64,000 bases of DNA from Streptomyces camelliae (GTDB taxonomy: Bacteria > Actinomycetota > Actinomycetes > Streptomycetales > Streptomycetaceae): assembly GCF_027625935.1 (NCBI RefSeq), contig NZ_CP115300.1, positions 2,852,001-2,916,000 on the forward strand, written 5' to 3'. Position 1 is the stretch's first letter. Each line of letters begins with the position of its first letter. A program made the translations under genes and the position numbers. This document shows, piece after piece, positions 39,564-48,919 of the stretch. The notes under the pieces were generated by a model. That model was given only the letters and a program-made list of their open reading frames with translations. It made no database searches and was not told the DNA's origin.

Positions 39564-41195
39564 TCAGCCCATGTGCGGGTACGTGTAGTCGGTCGGCGCG
39601 ACCAGCGTCTCCTTGATGGCACGGGTCAGGGTCCAGCGCAGCAGATTCTGCGGGGCACCGGCCTTGTCGTTGGTGCCGGAGGCACGGCCGCCGCCGAAGG
39701 GCTGCTGGCCGACGACGGCGCCGGTCGACTTGTCGTTGATGTAGAAGTTGCCGGCCGCGTAGCGCAGCTTCTCCATCGTGTACGCCGCAGCCGCACGGTC
39801 GCCCGCGATGACCGAACCGGTGAGGGCGTAGTCCGACACCGACTCCATCTGCTCCAGCATCTCGTCGTACTGGTCGTCCTCGTAGACGTAGACGCCGAGG
39901 ACCGGGCCGAAGTACTCGGTGCGGAAGACCTCGTTCTCCGGGTCGGTGGAGACGATGACCGTCGGGCGGACGAAGTAGCCGACCGAGTCGTCGTAGCTGC
40001 CGCCCGCGACGATCTCGCAGGTCGGGTCGGACTTCGCGCGGTCGATCGCGGCCTTGTTCTTGGCGAAGGCACGGTCGTCGATCACGGCGCCGATGAAGTT
40101 CGACAGGTCGGTGACGTCACCCATGGTGAGGTAGTCGACCTCGGCGGCGAACTCCTCCTTGAAGCCCGAGTTCCAGATCGACGCCGGGATGTAGGCGCGG
40201 GAGGTGGCGGAGCACTTCTGGCCCTGGTACTCGAAGGCACCACGGGTCAGGGCCGTCTTCAGCACGGCGCGGTCGGCGCTCGGGTGGGCGACCAGGAAGT
40301 CCTTGCCGCCGGTCTCGCCGACCAGACGCGGGTAGGAGCGGTACTTCTCGATGTTGGTGCCGACCGTCTTCCACAGGTACTGGAAGGTCTTGGTCGAGCC
40401 CGTGAAGTGGATGCCCGCCAGGTCCCGGTGCTCCAGGGCGACCTTGGACACCTCGATACCGTCACCGGTGACGAGGTTGATGACGCCCTTGGGGAGACCG
40501 GCCTCCTCCAGCAGCTGCATGAGGAGGACGGCGGCGTGGGTCTGGGTGGGGGACGGCTTCCACACGACCACGTTGCCCATGAGAGCCGGAGCGGTGGGCA
40601 GGTTGCCCGCGATGGCCGAGAAGTTGAACGGCGTGATCGCGTAGACGAAGCCCTCCAGCGGACGGTGGTCCAGGCGGTTCCAGACGCCCGGGGAGTTCGC
40701 CGGGGGCTGCTCGGCGATGATCTGGCGCGCGTAGTGGACGTTGAAGCGCCAGAAGTCGACCAGCTCACAGGGGGTGTCGATCTCGGCCTGCTGGGCGGTC
40801 TTGGACTGGCCGAGCATGGTGGAGGCGGCGATCGTCTCGCGCCAGGGGCCGGCGAGCAGTTCGGCGGCGCGCAGGATGATCGCGGCGCGGTCGTCGAAGG
40901 ACATCGCGCGCCAGGCCGGCGCGGCGGCGAGGGCCGCGTCGATGGCGTCCTGCGCGTCCTGCTGGGTGGCGTGCCGGCCGGTGCCGATGACGGCCTTGTG
41001 GTTGTGCGGCTGGACCACCTGGAAGGGCTCGCCGCCGCCGAGCCGCTTCTCGCCGCCGATGGTCATCGGCAGCTCGATCGGGTTCTCGGCCAGCTCCTTG
41101 AGCCTGGCCTCCAGCCGGGCACGCTCGGGCGAGCCGGGGGCGTAGCCGTGCACCGGCTCGTTGACGGGGGTGGGGACCTGGGTCACAGCGTCCAT
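39564..41195 (-). CDS. rocA: L-glutamate gamma-semialdehyde (P5C) dehydrogenase
   Basis: A 543-residue aldehyde dehydrogenase oxidising glutamate semialdehyde to glutamate, second step of proline catabolism. The catalytic Cys is in YQGQKCSATSR, the general-base Glu is in LVGETGGKDF, NAD binding is at HFTGSTKTFQYLW, and ITPFNFSAIAGNLPTAPALMGN is typical of the P5C class. AAGGAG sits ten bases before ATG 41195. It follows the proline dehydrogenase gene by 38 bases, so both form an operon. Confidence 0.95.
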   Translation of the reverse strand: MDAVTQVPTPVNEPVHGYAPGSPERARLEARLKELAENPIELPMTIGGEKRLGGGEPFQVVQPHNHKAVIGTGRHATQQDAQDAIDAALAAAPAWRAMSFDDRAAIILRAAELLAGPWRETIAASTMLGQSKTAQQAEIDTPCELVDFWRFNVHYARQIIAEQPPANSPGVWNRLDHRPLEGFVYAITPFNFSAIAGNLPTAPALMGNVVVWKPSPTQTHAAVLLMQLLEEAGLPKGVINLVTGDGIEVSKVALEHRDLAGIHFTGSTKTFQYLWKTVGTNIEKYRSYPRLVGETGGKDFLVAHPSADRAVLKTALTRGAFEYQGQKCSATSRAYIPASIWNSGFKEEFAAEVDYLTMGDVTDLSNFIGAVIDDRAFAKNKAAIDRAKSDPTCEIVAGGSYDDSVGYFVRPTVIVSTDPENEVFRTEYFGPVLGVYVYEDDQYDEMLEQMESVSDYALTGSVIAGDRAAAAYTMEKLRYAAGNFYINDKSTGAVVGQQPFGGGRASGTNDKAGAPQNLLRWTLTRAIKETLVAPTDYTYPHMG

Positions 41196-41233
41196 GAGAT
41201 CCGAACTCCTTGATCGTGAGCGGGTGTTGGGGC

Positions 41234-42160
41234 TCAGCCCTTGCTGACCATCGAGCGCAGGAAGAAGCGCAGGTTCGCCGGCTTCTCCGCGAGCCTCCGC
41301 ATGAAGTAGCCGTACCAGTCGGTGCCGTAGGCGGTGTAGACGCGCATGCGGTGGCCCTCCGCGGCCAGCCGGAGGTGCTCGTCGCCGCGGATGCCGTACA
41401 GCATCTGGAACTCGTACTCGTTCAGCTTGCGGCCGGCCTGATGGGCCAGCTCCTGGGCGATGGCGATCAGGCGGGGGTCGTGGGACCCGATCATCGGGTA
41501 CCCCTCGCCCTCCATCAGGATGCGCAGGATGCGCACGTAGGCCTTGTCGATCTCGTGCTTCTGCTGGTACGCGACCTCGGCGGGCTCCTTGTAGGCGCCC
41601 TTCACGAGGCGGACGCGGCTGCCGGCGGCGGCGAGCCGGCGGGCGTCGGCCTCGGTGCGGAAGAGGTAGGCCTGGATGACGCAGCCGGTCTGCGGGAAGT
41701 CCTTCCGCAGTTCCTCGTGGATGGCGAACATCGAGTCGAGGGTGGTGTGGTCCTCGGCGTCCAGCGTCACGGTCGTACCGATGGCGGCGGCGGCCTCGAC
41801 CACCGGGCGCACGTTGGCGAGCGCCAGCTCGTGCCCGCCGGGGAGGGCCTGCCCGAACATGGACAGCTTGACCGACATCTCGACCTTCTCGCCCAGCTCC
41901 AGCTCGCGCAGCCGGTCGATCAGCAGCAGGTAGGCGTCCCGGGCGGCGGTGGCCTGCTCGGGGGTGGTGATGTCCTCGCCGACGACGTCCATCGTCAGCT
42001 CCAGACCCCTGGCGGTCAGGTCCTTGATGATCGGCACGATGTCGTCGACGGTCTCGCCCGGGATGAAGCGGTCGACGACCTGCTTGGTCACCGGGGCCGC
42101 CGAGATCAGGCGTCGCATCCGGTCGCTGCGCGACGCGGCGAGAATCACGGGACCCAGCAC
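41234..42160 (-). CDS. putB: Proline dehydrogenase
   Basis: A 308-residue monofunctional FAD-dependent proline dehydrogenase of the Gram-positive type, oxidising L-proline to pyrroline-5-carboxylate. Signatures are MSVKLSMFG, TLDAEDHTTLDSMF, RLVKGAYKEPAEVAY, PMIGSHDPRLI, FQMLYGIR and the final helix YGYFMRRLAEKPANLRFF with the substrate-binding Arg pair. GTG 42160 has GGAGGTG five bases upstream. The gene faces a PucR regulator across a 164-bp gap, the usual put arrangement in Streptomyces. Confidence 0.94.
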   Translation of the reverse strand: MLGPVILAASRSDRMRRLISAAPVTKQVVDRFIPGETVDDIVPIIKDLTARGLELTMDVVGEDITTPEQATAARDAYLLLIDRLRELELGEKVEMSVKLSMFGQALPGGHELALANVRPVVEAAAAIGTTVTLDAEDHTTLDSMFAIHEELRKDFPQTGCVIQAYLFRTEADARRLAAAGSRVRLVKGAYKEPAEVAYQQKHEIDKAYVRILRILMEGEGYPMIGSHDPRLIAIAQELAHQAGRKLNEYEFQMLYGIRGDEHLRLAAEGHRMRVYTAYGTDWYGYFMRRLAEKPANLRFFLRSMVSKG

Positions 42161-42324
42161 GGGGCACCTCCACAGACAAGCATCAAATGGGCCATTACCC
42201 AGCGATTCGGGTACGGCACGGAGAACCACCGTGAAACCTAAGGATCTCTCCGATCGTGGGCCATCGACAGCTGTCACGCATCCGTGCACCGGATCTCAGA
42301 CAGATGTATGAAGGCGGGCGGAAA

Positions 42325-43947
42325 ATGAGGGAGAATGCCCGTGTGGCGGCGGATTTCAAGGCTTTCAAGGGCGACTACCAGGAGCTCGTGGACGAGATCT
42401 CGGAGCTGCTGGGCGTCCCGGCGACGCTGGAGAACCGCGACTTCGAGCTGATCGCCTTCGGCGCGTACGACAGCGACGACGAGCTGGATCCCTCCGCGCT
42501 GGACCCGGTACGCACCCGCTCGATCCTGACCCGGCGCTCCACGGCGGCGGTCCGGTCCTGGTTCGAGGGCTTCGGCATCACCCGGGCGACCGGCCCGGTG
42601 CGAATCCCGCCGACCCCGGAGGCCGGGGTGTACCGCGGCCGGATCTGCCTTCCGGTACGGCATCGGGGGGTGGTCCTCGGCTACGTCTGGCTGCTGGACG
42701 GCGACCCCGGGCCGACGGACGCCCAGCTGGCCGCCGCGATGCGGGTGGCGGGGCGGATCGGCGCGCTGCTCGCGGACGAGGCGCAGGCTGGGGCCGGGCT
42801 GAGCCGGGAGCTGCGGGCGGTGCTCACCGCGGAGCCCGGCTGGCAGCAGGACATGGCGGTGGCGGAACTCCGTACGGCCCTCGGCCCCCGCGCCGACGGC
42901 CCCCTCACGCTGGTCTGCGTCGCCCCCTGGCCCTCGGCCGACCCGGACGACGCTCCGGCCACCCGTACGATCCCGCACGCTCTCGCCCTGTGCACCCTCC
43001 CCTGGGGCACGGCGGGCCAGAGCCTCGCGGTCCTGGTCCGCCTCCGCACCCCGGACCAGCCGGCCCCGGCCACGACAGCCGCCACCCGCCTTCTGAAGGA
43101 GGCCGAGGGAGCACGGGGGACGGCGCCTCAAGGCGCTTCGGCGCGGGGAGCGGCGGCACAGACGGCAGCGGCCACGGCCGCGAGGTCCGGCCGGGCCGGC
43201 GGAACGGCGGGGGCCGCCGGGGCCGGCGGACAGACCGCCGGGACCGGCGGACTCCCCACCGGCGCCGGTGGATTCCCCGCCGGCGCCACAGGCTCGCCCG
43301 CCGGAGCCGGCGCGAGTGCCGGAACAGGGCGGGGTGCGGGACCCGGCGCCGGCGCAACGGCCCCCCGCACCACCGGATCCCCCGCCGGGACCACAGGCTC
43401 GCCCGCCGGAGCCGGCGCGAGTGCCGGAACAGGGCGGGGTGCCGGACCCGGCGCCGGCGGAACAGCCTCACGCACCCCCGGAATCCCCGTCGGCGCAGCG
43501 GCCTCCCGTACCGCCGGATTCCCCGCCGTGACCGGTGGATTCGCCGCCGGGGTCGGGCGGGCGCGAAGTGGGCTCGGGGAGTTGGGGGCGGTGTGGGAGG
43601 AGGCGGTCGCCGCCGCGCGTGCCGCGCTGGCCGAGCCGCGCTTCGGGCCGGTCGCGCAGTGGGCGGACATCGGGCCGTACCGCCTCCTGACGGCGCTGCC
43701 GTCCAAGGCCGCGCACGATCCCGCGGTCGGCCCCCTGCTCTCCCCCGCCCACCGCGAACTGGCCCGCACCGCCGAGGCCTACCTCGACTGCGCGGGCCAG
43801 GCCGGCCGCACGGCCGCCGCGCTGGGCATCCACCGGCAGACGCTGTACTACCGGCTGTCCCGGGTGGAACAGCTCACCGGCCTGGACCTGGACGACGGCG
43901 AGGACCGGCTGCTGCTGCACATGGCGTTGAAGCGGGCGCGAATCTGA
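42325..43947 (+). CDS. PucR family regulator, probably of proline catabolism
   Basis: A 540-residue activator-type regulator. The N-terminal sensory part (residues 1-170) includes [37 protein letters not shown]. The C-terminal helix-turn-helix of the PucR/CdaR type is [41 protein letters not shown]. Between them residues about 250-410 are an Ala/Gly/Thr/Pro low-complexity linker encoded by recent DNA repeats. ATG 42325 is preferred (GGCGG just upstream); 42304 is possible. Divergence from putB-rocA suggests it is the proline-responsive activator. Confidence 0.88.
   Translation: MRENARVAADFKAFKGDYQELVDEISELLGVPATLENRDFELIAFGAYDSDDELDPSALDPVRTRSILTRRSTAAVRSWFEGFGITRATGPVRIPPTPEAGVYRGRICLPVRHRGVVLGYVWLLDGDPGPTDAQLAAAMRVAGRIGALLADEAQAGAGLSRELRAVLTAEPGWQQDMAVAELRTALGPRADGPLTLVCVAPWPSADPDDAPATRTIPHALALCTLPWGTAGQSLAVLVRLRTPDQPAPATTAATRLLKEAEGARGTAPQGASARGAAAQTAAATAARSGRAGGTAGAAGAGGQTAGTGGLPTGAGGFPAGATGSPAGAGASAGTGRGAGPGAGATAPRTTGSPAGTTGSPAGAGASAGTGRGAGPGAGGTASRTPGIPVGAAASRTAGFPAVTGGFAAGVGRARSGLGELGAVWEEAVAAARAALAEPRFGPVAQWADIGPYRLLTALPSKAAHDPAVGPLLSPAHRELARTAEAYLDCAGQAGRTAAALGIHRQTLYYRLSRVEQLTGLDLDDGEDRLLLHMALKRARI
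43286..43465 (+). repeat. 105-bp-period direct repeat inside the PucR gene
   Basis: A segment of about 70 bp beginning at 43286 recurs at 43391 with one mismatch (G to C at 43338/43443). It encodes [22 protein letters not shown] twice. Shorter PTGAG / PAGAT / PAGTT units surround it. The repeat length is a multiple of three, so copy changes stay in frame. Confidence 0.8.
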
Positions 43948-44008
43948 GTCGCGCGGCGGAGACGAACGCGGGCGGGGACTCCTGGTCGTCCCTCAGTCGC
44001 TCAGTCGC

Positions 44009-45412
44009 TCAGCCGAGCAGGTCGGCCACCGCCGCGATGCCCTCCGTGATCGCGCGTTCCGGTACGTCGCCGAAGCCCAGGACCAGTTGGGGCGGGCCGG
44101 GCGCCGGTGCGGCCCGGCAGGCGCTCATGCCGTACAGGCCGACGCGGCGGGAGAGGGACTCGGTGAGCACTCGTTCCTCGTCGGTCCCGTCCGGCAGGTG
44201 GGTCACCGCGTGGAAGCCGGCGGCCAGCCCCGTCAGCCGTACGCGCGGCGCGTGTGCGGCGAGGGCCGCGACCAGCGCGGTGCGGCGGGCCGCGTACGTG
44301 GTGCGCATGCGGCGCAGATGGCGGTCGTAGCGGCCGGACTCGATGAGCAGGGCGAGGGCCAGCTGGTCGAGGGTGGGGGTGCCCCGGTCGGCGATCCGTT
44401 TCAGTGCGGTGAGCGGTGCGGTGAGCGCGGGCGGGCACAGCAGCCAGCCGATGCGCAGGGCGGGCGCGAGGGACTTGCTGACCGTGCCGATCGAGATCAC
44501 CCGGTCGGCCGCGAGGCCCTGGAGTGCGCCGACCGGCTCCTTGTCGTAGCGGAACTCGGCGTCGTAGTCGTCCTCGATGACGTAGGCGTCGTGCCGCCGC
44601 GCCCAGGCGAGGAGTGCGTGGCGGCGTTCCGGTGCGAGGACGACACCGGTCGGCCACTGGTGGGCAGGCGTGACGATCACCGCGCGCGCACCGGTCGCCT
44701 CCAGGGCCCGTACGTCGATGCCGTGCGCGTCGACCGGGACCGGGACCGGGGTGAGGCCGGCCGCGCGTGCGGAGGCCGTCGCGGTGCCGGGGCTGCCGGG
44801 ATCCTCGTGGGCGACGGCGCGGACACCGGTACGGGCCAGGGCCTGCAGGGTGAGGCCGAGGCCCTGGGCGAAGCCGGAACAGACCAGGGTATGGCGGGGG
44901 TCGGCGGCGGCCGCGCGGACTCGGCGGAGGTAGGCGGCGACGACCGTACGCAGAGCCTGGCTGCCGCGCGGGTCGCCGTAGTCGAGGTCGGCCGTCGGCA
45001 TGCGGCGGGCCGCCTCCCTGAGCGCCCACAGCCAGTCGGCGCGCGGGAAGGAGGCCAGGTCGGGCACGCCGTGCCGGAAGTCTGCGATGAGGCGCGGGAG
45101 TTCGGCGACCGGGGCGGGGTGGGCCGGTGCGGGGGGCTGTGCGCAGGGGGCCACGCGGGTGGCCGAGCCGACGCGGGTCACCAGGTAGCCCTCGGCCTGC
45201 AGTTGGGCGTAACAGCCCTGGACGAGGCCGCGGGACAGGCCCAGGGTGCGGGCCAGTTCGCGGGAGGAGGGCAGACGTTCGCCCTCCCGCAGCCGTCCGG
45301 AGCGGATCGCGTCCCGCACCTGCCGCTCCAGCTGGGCGCGCAGCTGTTCGCCGCTGCTCCGGTCGACGGTCAGCAGCAGCTCCGGGGACAGACCGGCCCA
45401 CTGCACAGGCAT
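44009..45412 (-). CDS. MocR/PdxR-type regulator (GntR HTH plus aminotransferase domain)
   Basis: A 467-residue two-domain regulator. The N-terminal winged helix (about 20-85) reads QLERQVRDAIRSGRLREGERLPSSRELARTLGLSRGLVQGCYAQLQAEGYL. The remainder is a fold-type I aminotransferase-like domain with the PLP lysine in SIGTVSKSLAPALRIGW and the cofactor Asp/Tyr region IEDDYDAEFRYD. Members include PdxR and GabR. It is divergent from an MFS gene only 47 bp away, which may be its target. Confidence 0.92.
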   Translation of the reverse strand: MPVQWAGLSPELLLTVDRSSGEQLRAQLERQVRDAIRSGRLREGERLPSSRELARTLGLSRGLVQGCYAQLQAEGYLVTRVGSATRVAPCAQPPAPAHPAPVAELPRLIADFRHGVPDLASFPRADWLWALREAARRMPTADLDYGDPRGSQALRTVVAAYLRRVRAAAADPRHTLVCSGFAQGLGLTLQALARTGVRAVAHEDPGSPGTATASARAAGLTPVPVPVDAHGIDVRALEATGARAVIVTPAHQWPTGVVLAPERRHALLAWARRHDAYVIEDDYDAEFRYDKEPVGALQGLAADRVISIGTVSKSLAPALRIGWLLCPPALTAPLTALKRIADRGTPTLDQLALALLIESGRYDRHLRRMRTTYAARRTALVAALAAHAPRVRLTGLAAGFHAVTHLPDGTDEERVLTESLSRRVGLYGMSACRAAPAPGPPQLVLGFGDVPERAITEGIAAVADLLG

Positions 45413-45459
45413 GGAATCGGAGCTTACCCGGGGGCCGGTCGCCGCCTAGCGTCGGCCGC

Positions 45460-46668
45460 ATGACGAACTCCCTTTCCCAGGCAGCGGCTTCGGCCGAGCG
45501 GCCCCCGCTGCTGACCCGTCCCCTGCTGCTGCGGTTCGTGAGCATGGTCGGCGCCACCGTGAGCTTCTTCCTGCTGCTGTCGGCGGTACCGGCGCACGCC
45601 GGCCGCGGCGGGGCGGGCCTCGTCACCGGCGCGCTGATGCTGTCCACGGTGCTCGGCGAGCTGGCCGGGCCCTGGATCGTGGCCCGGTGGGGCAACCGGG
45701 GGCCGCTGACGGCCGGGCTGCTCCTGCTGGGCGCGCCCGCAGCGGCGCTGCCCGTCTCCGACGGACTGGGCTGGACCGTGGCGGTGTGCCTGGTGCGCGG
45801 TCTGGGGTTCGCGCTCACGCTCGTCGCGGGCGGCGCCCTGACCGCCGCGCTGATCCCGGCGCAGCGCCGGGGTGAGGGGCTCGCCCTCGTCGGTCTGGTC
45901 GGGGGCGTTCCGTCGCTGGTCGCCCTGCCGCTGGGCGTGTGGCTGGCCGGGAACGTCGGGTACGGGCCGGTCACCGTGGCCGCGGGCGTGGCGGCACTGG
46001 CGGCCGTCCCCTCCGTGCCGGGGCTGCGGGAGGGCCCACGGACGCCGGGCGCCGGCCCGAAGTCCCTCGGCATGGTGGGGGCCGTGCGCCTCGCCGGGCT
46101 GCGGCGTCCCGCGCAGGTCTTCGCCACCACCGCGCTCGCCGCCGGGATCCTGGTCACGTTCCTGCCGCTGGCCGTGGAGCGCGCGCCGGCCGGTGTGGCG
46201 ACGGCGGCGCTGCTGGTGCAGAGCGCCACCGCGACCGCGGCCCGCTGGGCGGCGGGGCGGTACGGCGACCGGCGCGGCTCCGCGCGGCTGGTCGTGCCGG
46301 GGCTGCTGCTGTCGGCCGCCGGGATGGCGGTCATGGCGGCGGTCTCCAGTCCGGTCGCCGTCCTCGTGGGGGCGGTGGTCTTCGGAACCGGTTTCGGCAC
46401 CGCCCAGAACGCGACCCTCGCGCTCATGTACAGCCGCGTCTCCCGCGCCTCGTACGGCACGGTCTCCGCGCTCTGGAACCTCGCCTACGACGGCGGTATG
46501 GGCGTGGGCGCCGCCGGCTTCGGCCTCGTCGCGGGGCACACGGGATACGCGTGGGCGTTCCTGCTGACGGCGCTGCTGATGCTGGGCGCGCTGGCCCCGG
46601 CGGTGCGGGACCGGCTGGGCCGGCCGGCGGGGTCAGCTCTTCCCGGCCGCCTCGACGATCTGCCGTAG
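45460..46668 (+). CDS. MFS transporter
   Basis: A 402-residue, about 11-12 helix major facilitator protein. Helix-rich segments begin FVSMVGATVSFFLLLSAVP; the loop 2-3 motif is degenerate (GPWIVARWGNRGPL). In the second half, AARWAAGRYGDRRGSARLV is the repeated loop 8-9 motif. It resembles arabinose-efflux-like exporters adjacent to MocR or TetR genes. Its last 36 bases overlap the 3' end of the convergent TetR gene. Substrate unknown. Confidence 0.88.
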   Translation: MTNSLSQAAASAERPPLLTRPLLLRFVSMVGATVSFFLLLSAVPAHAGRGGAGLVTGALMLSTVLGELAGPWIVARWGNRGPLTAGLLLLGAPAAALPVSDGLGWTVAVCLVRGLGFALTLVAGGALTAALIPAQRRGEGLALVGLVGGVPSLVALPLGVWLAGNVGYGPVTVAAGVAALAAVPSVPGLREGPRTPGAGPKSLGMVGAVRLAGLRRPAQVFATTALAAGILVTFLPLAVERAPAGVATAALLVQSATATAARWAAGRYGDRRGSARLVVPGLLLSAAGMAVMAAVSSPVAVLVGAVVFGTGFGTAQNATLALMYSRVSRASYGTVSALWNLAYDGGMGVGAAGFGLVAGHTGYAWAFLLTALLMLGALAPAVRDRLGRPAGSALPGRLDDLP

Positions 46669-47211
46669 TCCCTCCGTGAGCGCGTCCCCGTCGGGTGCGG
46701 TCTTGGCGTCGAACGTCCACTGCGCGATGAGCCCGGTCATCAGGGTCATGTAGAAGCGGCCGAGGGTGTCGGCCGTCTCGTCGGACACCTCCTCCTCCGG
46801 CACGCCCTGGAGGAGGGCCACGAGCCCGCGCCCGCCCTCGCGCTGGGCGCGGGCCAGATGGTCGCGCACCTCGGGCATGTCGATGGTCATGACCTCCATG
46901 CTCAGGCGCCACATCGAGTTCGGCTCCCGCATGGTGCCGACGATGTTCGACCACACATGCCGGAAGCGCTCCAGCGAACCGGGCGCGCCCTCGATCGCGG
47001 TGCCGTCGCCCCCGTCGAAGGCGCCGGACAGGTTCTCCACCAGCCCGATGTAGGCCTGCGCGAGAAGCGCGTCCTTCGAGCCGTAGTGGTAGCCGATCGA
47101 GGCCAGGTTGGTCCCCGAGGCCTTGACGATGTCGCGCGCGGTGGTGCGCGCGAACCCCTTCTCCAGCAGGCAGCGCTTGGCGCCTTCGAGCAGATCCTCA
47201 CGGTGTCCCAT
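46633..47211 (-). CDS. TetR family regulator of the DHA2 exporter
   Basis: A 192-residue TetR protein with helix-turn-helix FARTTARDIVKASGTNLASIGYHYGSKDALL (about residues 20-50) and an all-helical ligand domain. ATG 47211 is used; a GTG nine bases upstream (47220) with GGGGTAGG before it is an alternative. It is divergent from the DHA2 exporter with three related palindromes in the 98-bp gap, so it probably represses both genes and is released by an exported compound. Confidence 0.9.
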   Translation of the reverse strand: MGHREDLLEGAKRCLLEKGFARTTARDIVKASGTNLASIGYHYGSKDALLAQAYIGLVENLSGAFDGGDGTAIEGAPGSLERFRHVWSNIVGTMREPNSMWRLSMEVMTIDMPEVRDHLARAQREGGRGLVALLQGVPEEEVSDETADTLGRFYMTLMTGLIAQWTFDAKTAPDGDALTEGLRQIVEAAGKS

Positions 47212-47242
47212 GCCCGTCACCCTACCCCGCGATCCATACAAC

Positions 47243-47292
47243 CGTCCTAGACGCATGACCTATACATCCGTTCTAGACAAGCGTTTAAGACG
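47243..47292. promoter_or_regulatory. Three related palindromic operators
   Basis: CGTCCTAGACG (47243-47253), CGTTCTAGACA (47269-47279) and CGTTTAAGACG (47282-47292) share the pattern CGTYYTARAC, with centres 26 and 13 bp apart. The last one extends to ACAAGCGT / ACGCTCGT (47277-47297) and lies 12 bp before the exporter start. Confidence 0.6.
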
Positions 47293-47309
47293 CTCGTATA
47301 TTTCTCGGC

Positions 47310-48836
47310 ATGACGAACCTGACGGGCACCACCCCCACCGCCGGCGCCGAGGGCGCCCGCGCCGGACGCCGTGAGTGGACCGCTCTCGGCGTGCTGATGC
47401 TGCCGCTGCTGCTGGTCTCGATGGACGTCTCCGTCCTGTACTTCGCGACCCCCGCGATCAGCGCCGACCTGCACCCGAGCGGCACCCAGCAGCTGTGGAT
47501 CTACGACATCTACGCCTTCGTCCTGGCCGGCCTGCTGATGACGATGGGCTCCCTCGGCGACCGCATCGGCCGCCGCAGGCTGCTCCTCACGGGCGCCCTC
47601 GCCTTCGGCGGAGCCTCGCTCCTCGCGGCCTACGCCGGCAGCGCCGGGACCCTGATCGCGGCCCGCGCGATCCTCGGCGTCGGCGGCGCGACCCTGATGC
47701 CGTCCACGATGGCGCTGCTGCGCACGATGTTCACCGACCCCGCCCAGCGGGCGAAGGCGATCGGTCTGTGGTCCGGCGTGATGACCGGCGGTATCGCGCT
47801 CGGCTCGGTGATGAGCGGCATCCTCGTCGAGCACTTCTGGTGGGGCTCGGTCTTCCTGGTCAACCTGCCCGCGATGGCGCTGCTGCTGGTCCTCGGCCCG
47901 GTGCTGCTGCCGGAGTCGAAGGACCCGAACCCGGGCCGCTTCGACTGGCCGAGCGTCCCGCTGTCGATGGCCGCCGTGCTCCCCGTGATCTACGGCCTGA
48001 AGGAGATCCCGTCCGAGGGCTGGCACCCGCTCTACGTCGTCTCGGTCGCCGTCGGCCTGCTCTTCACGGCCCTGTTCGTGCACCGCCAGCGCACCGCGGC
48101 CTCCCCGCTCATCCCGCCGGCCCTGCTCAGGGGCCACGGCTTCACCCCGGCCCTGGTGCTGAACCTCGTCGCCGCCCTCGCGATGATGGGCTCGGCCATC
48201 TTCACCACGCAGTACCTGCAGTCGGTCCTCGGCAAGAGCCCGCTGTCGGCGGCCCTGTGGAGCCTGCTGCCCTCGGTGTTCATCGGCTTCGCCGGTCCGA
48301 TCACCGCAGCGCTCGTCCAGCGGGGCGTCAACCGGGGTTACGTCGTCGCCGGCGGCTTCGGCGCCATGGCGGCCGGCTACGCGATGCTCGCGCTCCTCGG
48401 CACCGACTCGCTGTGGCTGGTGCTCACCGGGGCCGGCGTGCTCGCCTGCGGGATGGTCGCGATCTCGTCCCAGCTGGTGGACCTGGCCATGAGCAGCGCC
48501 CCGGTGGAGCGGGCGGGCACGGCGTCCTCGCTGCTGGAGACCGGCACCGAGTTCGGCGGCGCGCTCGGCATGGCGGTGCTCGGCTCCATCGGTACGGCGG
48601 TCTACCGCCACCAGATGCCGGCCACGGCCCCCGCCGAGGCCCGCGAGACCCTGGGCGGCGCCCTCGCCACGGCAGCCCACCTGCCCGGCCGGGCCGGCGA
48701 GTCCCTCCTCGCCACGGCCCGGGAGGCCTTCACCGACGGCATGCGGGGCGCCGCGATCGCCGGGGTGGTGCTTCTGGTGCTGGCGGCGGTGGGGGCGGCG
48801 GCGTCGCTGCGGAGGATCGAGGTCAGGGAGAAGTAG
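47310..48836 (+). CDS. DHA2-type multidrug MFS exporter (14 TMS)
   Basis: A 508-residue drug:H+ antiporter of the EmrB/QacA subfamily. Helix 1 has LMLPLLLVSMDVSVLYFATPAI with the membrane Asp typical of the DHA2 group. Motif A is GSLGDRIGRRRLLLTG, and motif C is ILGVGGATLMPSTMALLRTMF, the antiporter signature of helix 5. It has about 14 helices. The exporter is controlled by the divergent TetR. It could export an antibiotic or a self-made metabolite. Confidence 0.93.
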   Translation: MTNLTGTTPTAGAEGARAGRREWTALGVLMLPLLLVSMDVSVLYFATPAISADLHPSGTQQLWIYDIYAFVLAGLLMTMGSLGDRIGRRRLLLTGALAFGGASLLAAYAGSAGTLIAARAILGVGGATLMPSTMALLRTMFTDPAQRAKAIGLWSGVMTGGIALGSVMSGILVEHFWWGSVFLVNLPAMALLLVLGPVLLPESKDPNPGRFDWPSVPLSMAAVLPVIYGLKEIPSEGWHPLYVVSVAVGLLFTALFVHRQRTAASPLIPPALLRGHGFTPALVLNLVAALAMMGSAIFTTQYLQSVLGKSPLSAALWSLLPSVFIGFAGPITAALVQRGVNRGYVVAGGFGAMAAGYAMLALLGTDSLWLVLTGAGVLACGMVAISSQLVDLAMSSAPVERAGTASSLLETGTEFGGALGMAVLGSIGTAVYRHQMPATAPAEARETLGGALATAAHLPGRAGESLLATAREAFTDGMRGAAIAGVVLLVLAAVGAAASLRRIEVREK

Positions 48837-48858
48837 GGCGGAGAAGCAGGGCAACGAC

Positions 48859-48900
48859 AAGCGCCGGACGGGCTGATGAGGATCAGCCCGTCCGGCGCTT
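48859..48900. terminator. Bidirectional terminator between exporter and serA
   Basis: A perfect 19-bp stem (48859-48877 with 48882-48900) with a 4-nt loop lies 22 bp after the exporter stop and 19 bp from the serA stop. Confidence 0.88.
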
Positions 48901-48919
48901 CAGGACGTACGTCTCAGTC

